Shown: positions 9,501 to 18,230, counted from the first letter of the stretch. The stretch: DNA of 64,000 bases from Castellaniella hirudinis (GCF_042651965.1 NZ_JBHSDY010000010.1:558001-622000), one strand, 5' to 3'. The notes: a model not told the origin generated them from the letters alone. Made by a program: numbers and translations.

Positions 9501-12493
9501 CCTTGTGCCAGGGGAATACCGACGCCAAGGGGCAGTTGGAATGTCCGGTCAGCCTGGACCGGGACGGCCAGATCGAGTTGTTCGCCCAGGCCCGCGATGC
9601 GCAGTCGCGCGTGTCGCGCGCGTCGACCTCGATCTGGGTGTGGGGGGACGAGGCCTGGTTTGGCGAGGGCAACGACGACCGGATCGACGTGATCCCCGCC
9701 AAGGCCGACTACAAGCCCGGTGAAACGGCCGAATTCACGGTGCGCATGCCGTTCCGCCAGGCGCGCGCACTGGTGGCGGTGGAGCGCGAAGGCGTGCTGG
9801 AAACGCACGTGGTCGATCTGGACGGCGACGAGCCCGTCGTGCGCCTGCCTGTGCAGGCCGGCTGGGGGCCGAACGTCTATGTCTCGGTGCTGGCCGTGCG
9901 CGGCCGGGTGCGGCAGGTGCCCTGGACTTCGTTCTTCGAGTGGGGCTGGCGTCATCCGCTGGACTGGATGGATGCGCGCGCGGCCCGGTCCGACACGGTG
10001 CCTGAACCCACGGGTCTGGTGGATCTGGCCAAGCCGGCGTTCCGTTTCGGCCTGGCCGGCATCCGGGTGCAGAGCGAAGCCGACCGCCTGCAGGTCAAGG
10101 TCGAGGCTGATCACAGCAGCTATCAAGTGCGCCAGCACGCCCAGGTCCGCATCCAGGCAACCCTGCCCGACGGCAAGCCGGCCGCCGGCGCCGGCGTGGC
10201 TTTCGCGGCCGTGGACGAGGCGCTGCTCGAACTGCGTGACAACGACAGTTGGGATCTGCTGCGGGCCATGCGTGTCGAGCGTGATTACGGCGTGGAAACC
10301 GCCACCGGCCAGGGCGAGGTCGTCGGCCGCCGCCATTACGGCCGCAAGGCGGTCGCGGCGGGCGGAGGCGGCGGCTTCAACGCCACGCGGGAATTGTTTG
10401 ATACGCGTTTGCTGTGGCGCGGCGATCTGACGCTGGACGCGCAGGGCCAGGCCACGGTCGATGTGCCGCTGAACGATTCCCTGACGCGCTTCCGCCTGGT
10501 GGCCGTGGTCGATCAGGGGCAGGGGATGTTCGGCACCGGCTTCACGGACATCGTCAGCACCCAGGACCTGCAGGTGGTGTCGGGGCTGCCTCAGGTGGCG
10601 CGCGAGGGCGACCGCTACGAGGTCCGCGCGACGGTGCGCAACCGCACGGAACGGTCCATGGTCCTGGCCTTGTCGGCGGGGGTGGCTGCGGCGGACGGCG
10701 CCGAGCAGGCCCTGTCCGAGCAGGCGGTGTGGCTCGAACCGGGTGCGGCGCAGACCGTGACCTGGCCGGTGACGGCGCCGCTGCTGTCCGGCCAATCGGA
10801 AACCGAGGCGCTGAAATGGCGTTTCGAGGCGCGCACCACCGAAGGCGAGGCGGCGTCCGACCGGATCGTGGTCGGACAGACGCTGCTGCCCGCCGTGCCG
10901 GTGACGGTGCGCCAGGCCACGCTGCTGCAGATCCTGGATGGGGTGCCGCAGCAGGTGCCGGTGAACGCCTCGGCGCGGGCCTTGCTCGATACGGCCGGCG
11001 TGCCGCGCGGCGGCGTCCGTGTCAGCCTGCAGTCCAGTCTGGCGGGTTCCCTGCCGGGCGTGAGCGACTGGCTGAGCGCCTACCCCTATACCTGCGTCGA
11101 GCAGCTCAGCGCCAAGGCGCTGGGGCGGCGCGATCCGGCTGCGTGGCAGGCGCTGATGAAGCGGCTGCCCGACTACCAGACCGAGTCCGGCCTGCTGTCG
11201 TATTTCCCGGGCGGACGCGGCAGCGTGGTGCTGACGGCGCACCTGCTGGAAATCGCCACGCGGGCGCAGGCGCCGGGGAACGCCTATGGCCTGCCCGGTG
11301 TCGAGCGTGAACGCATGCTGGCCGCCTTGCAGGACTATGTGTTCGGCCGTCTGACGGAAGACGGCTGGGCACCGGTGCGGGACGATTTCTGGCGCAAGCT
11401 GATCGCCGTCGACGCGCTGGCGCTGGCCGGCGCCTGGCAGCCCGGCATGCTGGACAGCTTCGCGCTGGAAGTCAGCGACTGGCCCACGGCCGCCGTGGTG
11501 ACCTGGCTGTCGATCTTGCGGCACGTGCCGGAACTGGCGGACCGCGAGGCCCTGTCGACCCAGGCCGAAGCCGTGTTGCGCGCGCGGCTGACGCGTCATG
11601 GAACCACGCTGGTGCTGGCCGACGAGACGGTGGATTCGGGCTGGTGGCTGATGAGCAATCCCGCCACGGCCCAGGCCCGCCTGTTGATGACGGTGCTGGA
11701 CCGGCCCGGTTGGCGTGCGGACCTGCCGCGCCTGATGACCGGGCTGCTGTCCATGCAGCGCGAGGGCGCTTGGTCCACCACCGCAGCCAATGTCCTGGGC
11801 ACCCTGGCGGTGGATCAGTTCGCCCGCAAGGTGGAAACCCACGCGGGCGAAGGCGCCGTGCGCGTCGCCTTGCCGCCGGGCGAGCCGACCGTGCTGCCCT
11901 GGGCCGACATGCCCCAGGCGGACGGCATCCGCCGCCAGTCTCTGGCGCTGCCCTGGCCGCAGGCGCGTACCGGCACGTTGGACATTGCCCAGCAGGGGCA
12001 GGGCAGCGGCTGGGCCACGATCACGGCGCGCGCCGCCGTGCCGGTGACGCAGGCCGTGGATGCCGGCTTGCGGGTCGAGCGCACGGTGGTGCCGGTGTTC
12101 AAGGCCCAGGCCGATCGCTGGTCGGCGGGCGACGTCTACCGCGTGCGCCTGCGTGTCCGGACTCAGGAGTCCCTGGTCTGGTCCGTGGTCAGCGACCCGG
12201 TGCCGGCGGGGGCGTCCATCCTGGGCAGCGGGCTGGGACGGGATTCCAGCCTGTCGACGGCGGGCGAGGACCAGAACGACTGGAACCAGCCCAGCTTCGT
12301 CGAGCGTGACGCGGGTGTGTTCCGGGCCTACTACGAGGTCATGGAGCCGGGCGAACGCACGCTGGAATACACCGTGCGGCTGAACGTGCCGGGGGATTAC
12401 CAGTTGCCGCCGACGCGCGCCGAGGCCCTGTACCAGCCGGATGTGTTTGGCGAGACGCCCAATACGCCCTTGCACGTGGGGCCGCAGCCCTGA
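6521..12493 (+). CDS. Bacterial alpha-2-macroglobulin, thioester type
   Basis: This 1990-residue secreted protein has a signal peptide (residues 1-23, ending SASASA) and no clear lipobox. The C-terminal half shows the family hallmark YPYTCVEQ, with Cys1525 and Gln1528 forming the CxEQ thioester that traps attacking proteases. Upstream are MG-type domains (for example GEFGIVERF near 370 and WGWRHPLDWMD near 1145) and a glycine-rich stretch near residue 1285 that could be an exposed loop. It is larger than the E. coli periplasmic homologue (about 1650). ATG follows GGGAGGG. The stop overlaps the start of pbpC by one base, a classic pairing: one guards the periplasm against proteases and the other repairs peptidoglycan. 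Confidence 0.93.
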   Translation: MRHLLTRIALAALTLCVSASASALTVTRFSPEGMMARIARVQADFDAPAVALGNDVAADPYLISCGDDAIKGAGRWTDPQHWVYVFDKPLAGAVSCQAQPNPAFRDLQGQPLAGDVRRFATGGPRARLVMPWDRTISEDQVFVLRFNAAPDTKSLLEHAYCEIEGLGEAVPTRLVTGVDRAQILKTVTGSDAADAWDDARLLQCKRLLPPKARVRLVLAAGVRSVGQAGQPGVPSRVGLAEDFQVRTAFNAVMSCTRTNAQAPCSPLFPVLVAFSRPVPRDLATRVALTSPQGPRVARQFGPDAEDASGDAVETLQFDPPFEERSTLTLTLPDALHDDMGAPLANADRFPLKIPMDAMPPLAKFASGEFGIVERFAEGAPGQDRPALAPLALRRVESPLQTQDLLLSAGQASDQVITDDVQALQWYARVKSLQDGSLTAGQFADRLALRTPREAREGERTIDVRSRSLFGPKDTVRKLTLPGIKDADGQDIEMVGIPLAEPGLHVLEVASPRLGAALLKRAGAAADEEVMHVRSAVLVTNLAVHLKTGRDDTLVWVTTLDRGQPVAGARVAVLSCDGRRLLDGETDAQGVWHVDTPVATDDYCEGTEQSGVFVTARIPADHAQAHGQADFSFAWSNWDRGIEPWRFNVPTSRSRDPDLVAHAVLDRTLLRVGETVSMKLFLRRLSRNGVENLPADRLPAQVRLSHDGSGDAETLALDWKTQPGGGQYALLDYTIPRKAHLGSYSIELQPSAGSDNDWTPWLHAGDFRVESFKLPLLTGSLKVTGDEAQAGGPLVAPQSVHADLQLSWISGGPARDLPATLSAVARPLTPSFPEYDDFSFGVQGFGEDGAQSGDPESAGAAPAGLRRLILDRRALRLDGQGGARVDLADLPRPSEPQSWLFEASFSDPSGEIQTLAQTARVWPSAVVVGLRTGRWMSRGEKSSVTLLALDAAGRPQAGVPVQLDGRVRTTYSTRKRLVGGFYAYDSHEQVAPLGTLCQGNTDAKGQLECPVSLDRDGQIELFAQARDAQSRVSRASTSIWVWGDEAWFGEGNDDRIDVIPAKADYKPGETAEFTVRMPFRQARALVAVEREGVLETHVVDLDGDEPVVRLPVQAGWGPNVYVSVLAVRGRVRQVPWTSFFEWGWRHPLDWMDARAARSDTVPEPTGLVDLAKPAFRFGLAGIRVQSEADRLQVKVEADHSSYQVRQHAQVRIQATLPDGKPAAGAGVAFAAVDEALLELRDNDSWDLLRAMRVERDYGVETATGQGEVVGRRHYGRKAVAAGGGGGFNATRELFDTRLLWRGDLTLDAQGQATVDVPLNDSLTRFRLVAVVDQGQGMFGTGFTDIVSTQDLQVVSGLPQVAREGDRYEVRATVRNRTERSMVLALSAGVAAADGAEQALSEQAVWLEPGAAQTVTWPVTAPLLSGQSETEALKWRFEARTTEGEAASDRIVVGQTLLPAVPVTVRQATLLQILDGVPQQVPVNASARALLDTAGVPRGGVRVSLQSSLAGSLPGVSDWLSAYPYTCVEQLSAKALGRRDPAAWQALMKRLPDYQTESGLLSYFPGGRGSVVLTAHLLEIATRAQAPGNAYGLPGVERERMLAALQDYVFGRLTEDGWAPVRDDFWRKLIAVDALALAGAWQPGMLDSFALEVSDWPTAAVVTWLSILRHVPELADREALSTQAEAVLRARLTRHGTTLVLADETVDSGWWLMSNPATAQARLLMTVLDRPGWRADLPRLMTGLLSMQREGAWSTTAANVLGTLAVDQFARKVETHAGEGAVRVALPPGEPTVLPWADMPQADGIRRQSLALPWPQARTGTLDIAQQGQGSGWATITARAAVPVTQAVDAGLRVERTVVPVFKAQADRWSAGDVYRVRLRVRTQESLVWSVVSDPVPAGASILGSGLGRDSSLSTAGEDQNDWNQPSFVERDAGVFRAYYEVMEPGERTLEYTVRLNVPGDYQLPPTRAEALYQPDVFGETPNTPLHVGPQP

Positions 12494-14904
12494 TGAAGTT
12501 GGCGGGGCGGGTGGGTTCGATGGGCCGGTGCCGCGTGACGGTCCGGCGGCTGCAGGCTGTTGCGCTGGCCTTGGGCCTGGGGCTGCTGGTCCCGGCCGTG
12601 TCCGCTCAGGCGCAGGCCCCGGAGGCCCGGGCCCAGACTCAGGCCGGGGCGGTTCAGCTCCAGGCCTCGGTCTTTCCGCCCGACTATGTGGCAGTCCGGG
12701 AGACCTGGCGACCCTCGGACGCGCGGCTGCTGGCCTCGGACGGGCGCGAACTGCAGCGCCTGCGCACCGACTTTTCCGGCCGGCGCGGCGACTGGTTGCC
12801 CCTGAGCGAGGTGTCGGTCGCCTTGCAGCGGGCCGTGGTGGTGTCCGAAGACCGGCGCTTCTATGAACACAGCGGCGTGGACTGGCTGGCAAGCGCCTCG
12901 GCGGCCTGGTCGTCGGCCTGGGGCGATGGCGTGCGGCGGGGAGCTTCTACCCTGAGCATGCAATTGGCGGCGCTGCTGGACCCCGCGCTGCGGCGCGGGC
13001 CGGGCGGGCGCGGCATTCTGCAGAAGCTCGATCAGATGCAGGCGGCGCGGGTGCTGGAATCCCATTGGACCAAGCCCCAGATCCTGGAAGCCTATCTGAA
13101 TCTGGCGGCCTGGCGCGGCGAACTGGTCGGGGTCGATGCCTTGTCGCGCGTGCTGTTCCAGAAACATGCCTCGGGCCTGACCTTCCGTGAAGCCGCCCTG
13201 GCTGCCGTGCTGCTGCGCGGGCCGAACGCCCCGCTGCCGACGCTGGTCCAGCGCGGCTGCGCCTTGCTGCGCGAATTGGGCCGTCCGGACGAGTGCCAAG
13301 GCTTGCGGGGTTTTACGCAGGCGGCCTTGTCGCGCGCCCGCGAAGCGCGATTCGACACACCGGCGCTGGCGCCGCATTGGGCGCGGCTCTTGTGGGATGC
13401 CGGTCTGGCCGATGCACACGGCGAGATCCGTTCCACCCTGGATCGCGGGCTGCAGGCCGCCGCCGTGCAGTCGGTGCGCCGGCGCCTGGGTGAATTGCAC
13501 GGCACGGGGGTGAGCGATGCCGCCGTGGTGGTGCTGGACAACCGCAGCGGCGCCGTGCTGGCCTACGTGGGCTCGTCCGGCGCCTTGTCCGAGGCCGCCG
13601 ACGTGGATCACGCGCGCGCGATCCGCCAGGCCGGCTCGACCCTGAAGCCCTTTTTGTACGGTTTGGCGCTGGACCAGCAGCGCCTGACGGCCGCTTCGCT
13701 GCTGGACGACAGCCCGGTGGGGCTGGACGGGGGCGGCGGGCTGTACGTGCCGGACAATTACGATCATCGTTTCGGCGGCTGGGTCAGCGCGCGCACGGCG
13801 CTGGCGTCTTCGCTGAACGTGCCGGCCGTGCGCACCCTGATGCTGGTCGGGCCCGATGCGCTGGCCGAGCGTCTGGTCGCGTTGGGCCTGCCCCTGGACC
13901 GGGGCGGGGATTACTACGGCTACAGCCTGGCGCTGGGGTCAGCCGACGTGACCTTGTTGTCCCTGGCCAATGCTTATCGGGCGCTGGCGCGCGGGGGCGA
14001 TTACGCGCCCGTGAACCTGCGCGCCCGCCCGGGCGCCGCAGCCCAGACGGGCGTCCGGCTGTATTCATCCGAGGCCGCCTGGATCGTCGGCGACATGCTG
14101 GCCGACCGCGCCGCGCGCGCCCGGACCTTCGGCCTGGACAGTCCGCTGACCATGCGCTTCTGGACCGCGGTGAAGACCGGCACCAGCCGCGACATGCGCG
14201 ACAACTGGTGCGTGGGCTGGTCCGCCGACTACACGGTGGGCGTGTGGGTGGGCAATAGCGCCGGGGCCAGCATGCGGCACGTCTCGGGCGTCAGCGGCGC
14301 CGGTCCCGTCTGGCACGATGTGTTCGACTGGCTCTACCGGAATCATGCGCCCGGCGAGCCGGCCCGGCCGCCCGGCGTCGCCGCCCAGGCGGTGGTCTTT
14401 GGCGAGGCGCTGGAACCCGCACGCACCGAATATTTCCTGGGGGATACGGCCCAGGCCCGGTTTGCGCCGCCGGACGCGCAGGACGATCCCGGCCGTCCGC
14501 GCATCGCCGAGCCCGTGGACGGTACGATCCTGGCCCTGGACCCCGACATTCCCTGGGATCGCCAGCGCCTGCGTTTGCGGGCGGTGGATGCCCGTGCGCG
14601 GCCGGTGACCGAGGCGCGCTGGTTCCTGGACGGCGCGCCCTATGGCGAGGGCCGTGATCCGGGGCTGATAGCGGACTGGGCGCCCCGGCCGGGCGCGCAC
14701 GTCTTCGAGCTGCGGGATGCGCAAGGCGGGGTGCTGGACCGCGCCCGGATCATCGTCCGGGGCGGGCGCTTTGCCATCGAGGCAGAAGGCGCCGGGCGTG
14801 CGCCTTCGGTGGAATCCGGTGTGCCCAGGCACGAGAATGCGCAGCCGGAAACCCCCGCGGATCGGCGCGTCCGGAACGATTCTGACGCTCAGGGTAAACA
14901 TTGA
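12493..14904 (+). CDS. pbpC: Penicillin-binding protein 1C (bifunctional transglycosylase/transpeptidase)
   Basis: This is an 803-residue class A penicillin-binding protein. A hydrophobic leader or anchor covers about residues 15-40. The GT51 transglycosylase domain follows, with catalytic Glu119 in SEDRRFYEHSG and RGASTLSMQL. The transpeptidase has S382-T-L-K385, S440-L-N442 and K561-T-G563. The C-terminal part (about 690-770) matches the PBP1C-specific C-terminal domain. PBP1C is an inner-membrane enzyme of cell-wall repair and is regularly encoded with alpha-2-macroglobulin, as here (TGATG junction). Confidence 0.93.
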   Translation: MKLAGRVGSMGRCRVTVRRLQAVALALGLGLLVPAVSAQAQAPEARAQTQAGAVQLQASVFPPDYVAVRETWRPSDARLLASDGRELQRLRTDFSGRRGDWLPLSEVSVALQRAVVVSEDRRFYEHSGVDWLASASAAWSSAWGDGVRRGASTLSMQLAALLDPALRRGPGGRGILQKLDQMQAARVLESHWTKPQILEAYLNLAAWRGELVGVDALSRVLFQKHASGLTFREAALAAVLLRGPNAPLPTLVQRGCALLRELGRPDECQGLRGFTQAALSRAREARFDTPALAPHWARLLWDAGLADAHGEIRSTLDRGLQAAAVQSVRRRLGELHGTGVSDAAVVVLDNRSGAVLAYVGSSGALSEAADVDHARAIRQAGSTLKPFLYGLALDQQRLTAASLLDDSPVGLDGGGGLYVPDNYDHRFGGWVSARTALASSLNVPAVRTLMLVGPDALAERLVALGLPLDRGGDYYGYSLALGSADVTLLSLANAYRALARGGDYAPVNLRARPGAAAQTGVRLYSSEAAWIVGDMLADRAARARTFGLDSPLTMRFWTAVKTGTSRDMRDNWCVGWSADYTVGVWVGNSAGASMRHVSGVSGAGPVWHDVFDWLYRNHAPGEPARPPGVAAQAVVFGEALEPARTEYFLGDTAQARFAPPDAQDDPGRPRIAEPVDGTILALDPDIPWDRQRLRLRAVDARARPVTEARWFLDGAPYGEGRDPGLIADWAPRPGAHVFELRDAQGGVLDRARIIVRGGRFAIEAEGAGRAPSVESGVPRHENAQPETPADRRVRNDSDAQGKH

Positions 14905-14959
14905 TCACGGCGAAATATGCCATCATGACACCATCGATAAGAGTGATAGGAGGCGGAGG

Positions 14960-15553
14960 ATGCGTAATCCGGGCTTGGTAGTGAAACCATGGATGACGGC
15001 CTTGACGGGGGCGATGCTGCTGGCGCTGGCGGGTTGCCAGACCGCGCCCGGGACAAGGAGTACTGCGCAGGGCAAGACGGAGCCGCCGGCCGCCGCGGCG
15101 CCCACGCAGACACGGGCGGTCGGCACCCAGCATGCCATCACCGAAAACCGGCAGGCCCTGGATTTGCGGGTGTTCCTGGCCGATACCCGGTCCCGCCCGG
15201 ATTGGACGCCGGTGACCTTGAAGCCGTCCGGCGTGTTGTACGTGCAGCCGACGGCGGTGATCAGCCGCAGCGATCTGATGGGCATCCAGTCGGCCACCGA
15301 CCAGAAGGGCGACGGCATCCTGGTGCTGATCCTGAACGACGAAGGCCTGAAAAAGATGCGTGCGGCCACGACGGCCAACCCCGGCCTGCGCCTGGCGCTG
15401 GTCGTGGGTCACACCATGCTGGCCGCGCCCGGCTACGCCTCGCCGATCACGCAGCAGAAGCTTGCCTTCGGCGTGGGTTCGGCACACAACGCCGAACTGG
15501 CCGCGCGTTCGGTCGCCGGGGTGGATGCCACGTCGCCTGCCGGGGGCTTTTAA
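14960..15553 (+). CDS. Lipoprotein with a SecD P1-head-like domain
   Basis: The 197-residue protein has a lipoprotein signal with lipobox LAGC (Cys26), then a 35-residue Ala/Pro/Thr-rich linker. The C-terminal part (about 90-190) has the order VLYVQPTAVISRSDL, an ILVLILNDEGLKKM block, LALVVGHTML and ITQQKLAFGVG. This resembles the periplasmic P1 head region of SecD, which handles exported proteins, and similar stand-alone lipoproteins are known. The open frame starts earlier, but ATG at 14960 follows AGGAGG at a 6-bp distance. It lies 55 bp after pbpC on the same strand. The function is not known; an envelope role is inferred. Confidence 0.7.
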   Translation: MRNPGLVVKPWMTALTGAMLLALAGCQTAPGTRSTAQGKTEPPAAAAPTQTRAVGTQHAITENRQALDLRVFLADTRSRPDWTPVTLKPSGVLYVQPTAVISRSDLMGIQSATDQKGDGILVLILNDEGLKKMRAATTANPGLRLALVVGHTMLAAPGYASPITQQKLAFGVGSAHNAELAARSVAGVDATSPAGGF

Positions 15554-15613
15554 GTCTCCAGCAGGCTTTCGGGCGCAGGGCGGCTACTCCCGCTGGCCGT
15601 CCCGCTCGTTGTT

Positions 15614-15678
15614 TTTTCAGCGTCGGCTGCACGATGCTGAAAATTTCACTTGCGCCAGTTTCGCTGGATCGGTAAAAA
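15614..15678 (+). promoter_or_regulatory. Candidate pyrB promoter with upstream inverted repeat
   Basis: Eight-bp arms TTTTCAGC (15614-15621) and GCTGAAAA (15636-15643) flank a 14-bp spacer. They are followed at once by TTGCGC (15650-15655), then 17 bp and TAAAAA (15673-15678), a plausible -35/-10 pair. pyrB starts 30 bp downstream. The repeat could be an operator or an mRNA-independent DNA site; nothing in the sequence says which protein would bind. Confidence 0.4.
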
Positions 15679-15707
15679 TATGCGCATTGCGTATATAGGA
15701 GCCGGTC

Positions 15708-17000
15708 ATGGCGATTTCCCAGCAAGTTTTCCTGCGCGACGCGATGCGCCGCCTGAATCTGACCCGTGACGTGTTCGCGGCCCGCATCGGGGTCAAGCGC
15801 CGCGCCCTGGATACCTGGCTGCTGCCGGAGGGCTCCCAGGAAGCCCGCGCCATGCCGGAAGTCGTCGCGCGTTTCGTCACCGAGATCGTGGAAAACAGCG
15901 CGTTGATGGAAAAATACGCGCAGAGCGCACAATCGGGCCCTTTGCGCGACCGGATTGCGGCCGGCGGCAAGCATCAATTGCTGTCCGTGGACCAGTTCAC
16001 GCGCGAATCCGTCGAGGAACTGTTCCGCGTCGCCGACCTGATGCAGCCCATCGCCCGGCGGCGCAAGGTCTCCCGCGTGCTGGAAGGCGCGGTGCTGGGC
16101 AATCTGTTCTTCGAGGCCAGCACGCGCACGCGGGTCAGTTTCGGCGCGGCCTTCTGCCGCCTGGGCGGCTCGGTGTGCGACACCACCGGCTTTACCTTTT
16201 CGTCCATGGCCAAGGGCGAGTCCATCTACGACACCAGCCGCGTGATGGGCGGCTACGTGGACGCCATGGTGATCCGCCACCCCGAGAAGGGTTCGGTGGC
16301 CGAATTCGCCGCGGCGACCAATATCCCCGTGGTCAATGGCGGGGACGGCGCGGGCGAGCACCCCAGCCAGGCGCTGCTGGATCTCTACACCATCCTGACG
16401 GAATTCTCGCGTCTGGGCAAACTGCTGGACGGTGCCCACATCGTCATGGCCGGTGACCTGAAATACGGCCGGACGGTACATTCGCTGATCAAGCTGCTGG
16501 CCCTGTACCGCGGCATGAAGTTCACCCTGGTTTCCCCGCCGGGCCTGGAAATGCCGGAATACTTGCTGGAGCAGGCCAGCCGCAACGGCCACGTCATCGA
16601 ACAGACCCACGATCTGGCGACCGGCTTGAAGGGCGCCGACGTGGTCTACGCCACCCGGGTGCAAAAGGAACGCTTCGCAGGCGAGAACCTGGAAGGCTAT
16701 ACGGCCGATTTCCAGATCAACCGCGCCATCGTGGATGCCTGCTGCGGCCCGGACACGATCGTCATGCACCCGCTGCCGCGCGACAGCCGCGAGGGCGCCA
16801 ATGACCTCAGCACCGACCTGAACACCGACCCGCGTCTGGCGATTTTCCGCCAGACCGACAACGGCATTCCGGTGCGGATGGCGATCTTCGCCGTGCTGAT
16901 GGGGGTCGAAGGCTTGGTGCAGCATTCGCTGCGCGACGTGACCTGGGCGCCGCCGTCCCATATCGGGCCGGACGACAGCGTGTTCCACGGGCTGGATTGA
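15708..17000 (+). CDS. pyrB: Aspartate carbamoyltransferase with N-terminal HTH-like extension
   Basis: This catalyses the committed step of pyrimidine synthesis, joining carbamoyl phosphate to aspartate. Diagnostic motifs are FFEASTRTRVSF (carbamoyl-phosphate loop), GGDGAGEHPSQALLDLYT and HPLPR near the C-terminus. At 430 residues it is some 120 longer than the E. coli catalytic chain. About 90 residues are added at the N-terminus, where residues 8-45 (FLRDAMRRLNLTRDVFAARI and onward to LDTWLLP) look like an XRE-type helix-turn-helix. ATG follows AGGAG. No pyrI or pyrC gene is adjacent. The extended form is inferred to be a lineage trait. Confidence 0.93.
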   Translation: MAISQQVFLRDAMRRLNLTRDVFAARIGVKRRALDTWLLPEGSQEARAMPEVVARFVTEIVENSALMEKYAQSAQSGPLRDRIAAGGKHQLLSVDQFTRESVEELFRVADLMQPIARRRKVSRVLEGAVLGNLFFEASTRTRVSFGAAFCRLGGSVCDTTGFTFSSMAKGESIYDTSRVMGGYVDAMVIRHPEKGSVAEFAAATNIPVVNGGDGAGEHPSQALLDLYTILTEFSRLGKLLDGAHIVMAGDLKYGRTVHSLIKLLALYRGMKFTLVSPPGLEMPEYLLEQASRNGHVIEQTHDLATGLKGADVVYATRVQKERFAGENLEGYTADFQINRAIVDACCGPDTIVMHPLPRDSREGANDLSTDLNTDPRLAIFRQTDNGIPVRMAIFAVLMGVEGLVQHSLRDVTWAPPSHIGPDDSVFHGLD

Positions 17001-17006
17001 CCTGGA

Positions 17007-17037
17007 CATGTGACAGTCCTCTGCGGGCTGTCACATG
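17007..17037 (+). terminator. Hairpin downstream of pyrB
   Basis: A perfect 10-bp stem (CATGTGACAG at 17007-17016 with CTGTCACATG at 17028-17037, 11-base loop) starts 6 bp after the pyrB stop. There is no T-tract, so it may be an mRNA-stabilising hairpin or a weak terminator. Confidence 0.45.
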
Positions 17038-17183
17038 CCTGGTTGATCGGAGCGACTTGCAAGTCGCGAGGCGGGTTCAAGCCGCAGACGCTTTGATGCG
17101 ATCTGGATTTTATAGGGGTATTACAAAGATTAATCCTGGCTCATGTTCTCCTGGCTAAGATAGTCAAAACTAATCAAAAGCGC

Positions 17184-17199
17184 CGATTGCCTGCAATCG
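17184..17199. promoter_or_regulatory. Inverted repeat just before the second dctP gene
   Basis: CGATTG and CAATCG (17184-17189, 17194-17199) form a 6-bp inverted repeat with a 4-bp centre. It lies about 10 bp upstream of the AGGAGA ribosome site of the TRAP binding-protein gene. It could be an operator half-site pair or an mRNA hairpin masking the ribosome site. The rest of the 220-bp gap from pyrB is AT-rich towards its right end and holds no gene. Confidence 0.3.
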
Positions 17200-17220
17200 A
17201 CATATACCCAGGAGACATTC

Positions 17221-18216
17221 ATGAGCCAGAGTCTTTTCGCACGGCCCGCCGTCCTTGCCGCCGCCTTGCTGGTCGGCTTGGGCGGGTTGGCCGCGAGTGG
17301 CGCGGTCCTCGCCCAGCAGAAGTTGCGGGTCGCCCACGTGTCCAGCACCGACAGCCTGATCAACCAGGCGCTCGTCCGTTTCGCGGATGAAGTCAAGGAA
17401 AAATCCGGCGGCGAACTGACGGTCACCCTCTACCCTGACGGCCAACTCGGCGATGAAGCGCCGATCGCCGATGCCGTGGGCGCGGGCGCGATCGACATGG
17501 GGCTCGGCGGCGCGCTCGACGCCATAGACCCGCGTCTCAATGTCGTCAGTCTGCCTTTCCTGTTCAGTGACGCGAACAATGTCCATGCCTTCCTGGACGG
17601 TCCGGCGGGGCAGGCGCTCATGAAGCTCGGGCAGGACAGGAACTATGTCCTGCTGGGCGCTTTGGATTCTGGATTCCGGCAGTTCGCCAACCAGAAGCGC
17701 CCGATTCACAAACCGGAGGACCTGGCCGGCCTGAAGGTTCGCACGCCACCAAATCCGGTGATTCTTGCGACCATCAAGTCGCTTGGGGCTCTGCCCCAGG
17801 CCATCCCCTATGGGGAGGTCTATACCTCGCTGCAGTCCGGCGTAGTGGACGGCGTGGAGCCTGAACTGCGGGACTTTTACGATCAGAAGTGGTACGAGGC
17901 GGCACAGTACGTCTCCATGTCCAATTATGTCTGGTCGGCCAACTTCTGGTTCATGAACAAGGCTCGCTACGACAAGCTGAGCGACCCGCAGCGCCAGGTG
18001 CTGCACGCGGCTGCGGCCAATAGCGTGAATTGGTACCGCGGCAAGCTCGACGAGGTCTATGAAAACATCACTCGAGCGATGAAGGAAAAGGGCGTGCAGT
18101 TCAATGACGTGGATGCGGCTGCTTTCCGCGACAAGGTCGGTCCGGTTTACCAGCAGTTTGCGAAAGAGTGGGGCGAGAGCTTCGTGGATTCGGTCCGCAC
18201 GGCTGCGCAGCCGTAG
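17221..18216 (+). CDS. TRAP transporter solute-binding protein (DctP type)
   Basis: This 331-residue periplasmic binding protein has a signal peptide of about 31 residues ending GAVLA. It contains DctP blocks: LPFLFSDANNVHAFLDGPAG, then LKVRTPPNPVILATIKSLGALPQAIPYGEVYTSLQSGVVDGVE, with the ligand-carboxylate arginine in KVRTPPN. ATG sits 6 bp behind AGGAGA. First gene of a second TRAP operon, unrelated in sequence to the set at 2503-5347 beyond family level. The ligand is probably an organic acid; the aminotransferase downstream hints at a keto or amino acid. Confidence 0.93.
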   Translation: MSQSLFARPAVLAAALLVGLGGLAASGAVLAQQKLRVAHVSSTDSLINQALVRFADEVKEKSGGELTVTLYPDGQLGDEAPIADAVGAGAIDMGLGGALDAIDPRLNVVSLPFLFSDANNVHAFLDGPAGQALMKLGQDRNYVLLGALDSGFRQFANQKRPIHKPEDLAGLKVRTPPNPVILATIKSLGALPQAIPYGEVYTSLQSGVVDGVEPELRDFYDQKWYEAAQYVSMSNYVWSANFWFMNKARYDKLSDPQRQVLHAAAANSVNWYRGKLDEVYENITRAMKEKGVQFNDVDAAAFRDKVGPVYQQFAKEWGESFVDSVRTAAQP

Positions 18217-18230
18217 ACGGCGCCGACATC

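Noticed and set aside
6929..12892. Uninterrupted minus-strand frame of 1987 codons opposite the alpha-2-macroglobulin gene
   Set aside because: It is the antisense shadow of a GC-rich gene. The translation is Arg/Pro/Gly/His-rich with no domain, and the + strand product has clear family motifs.
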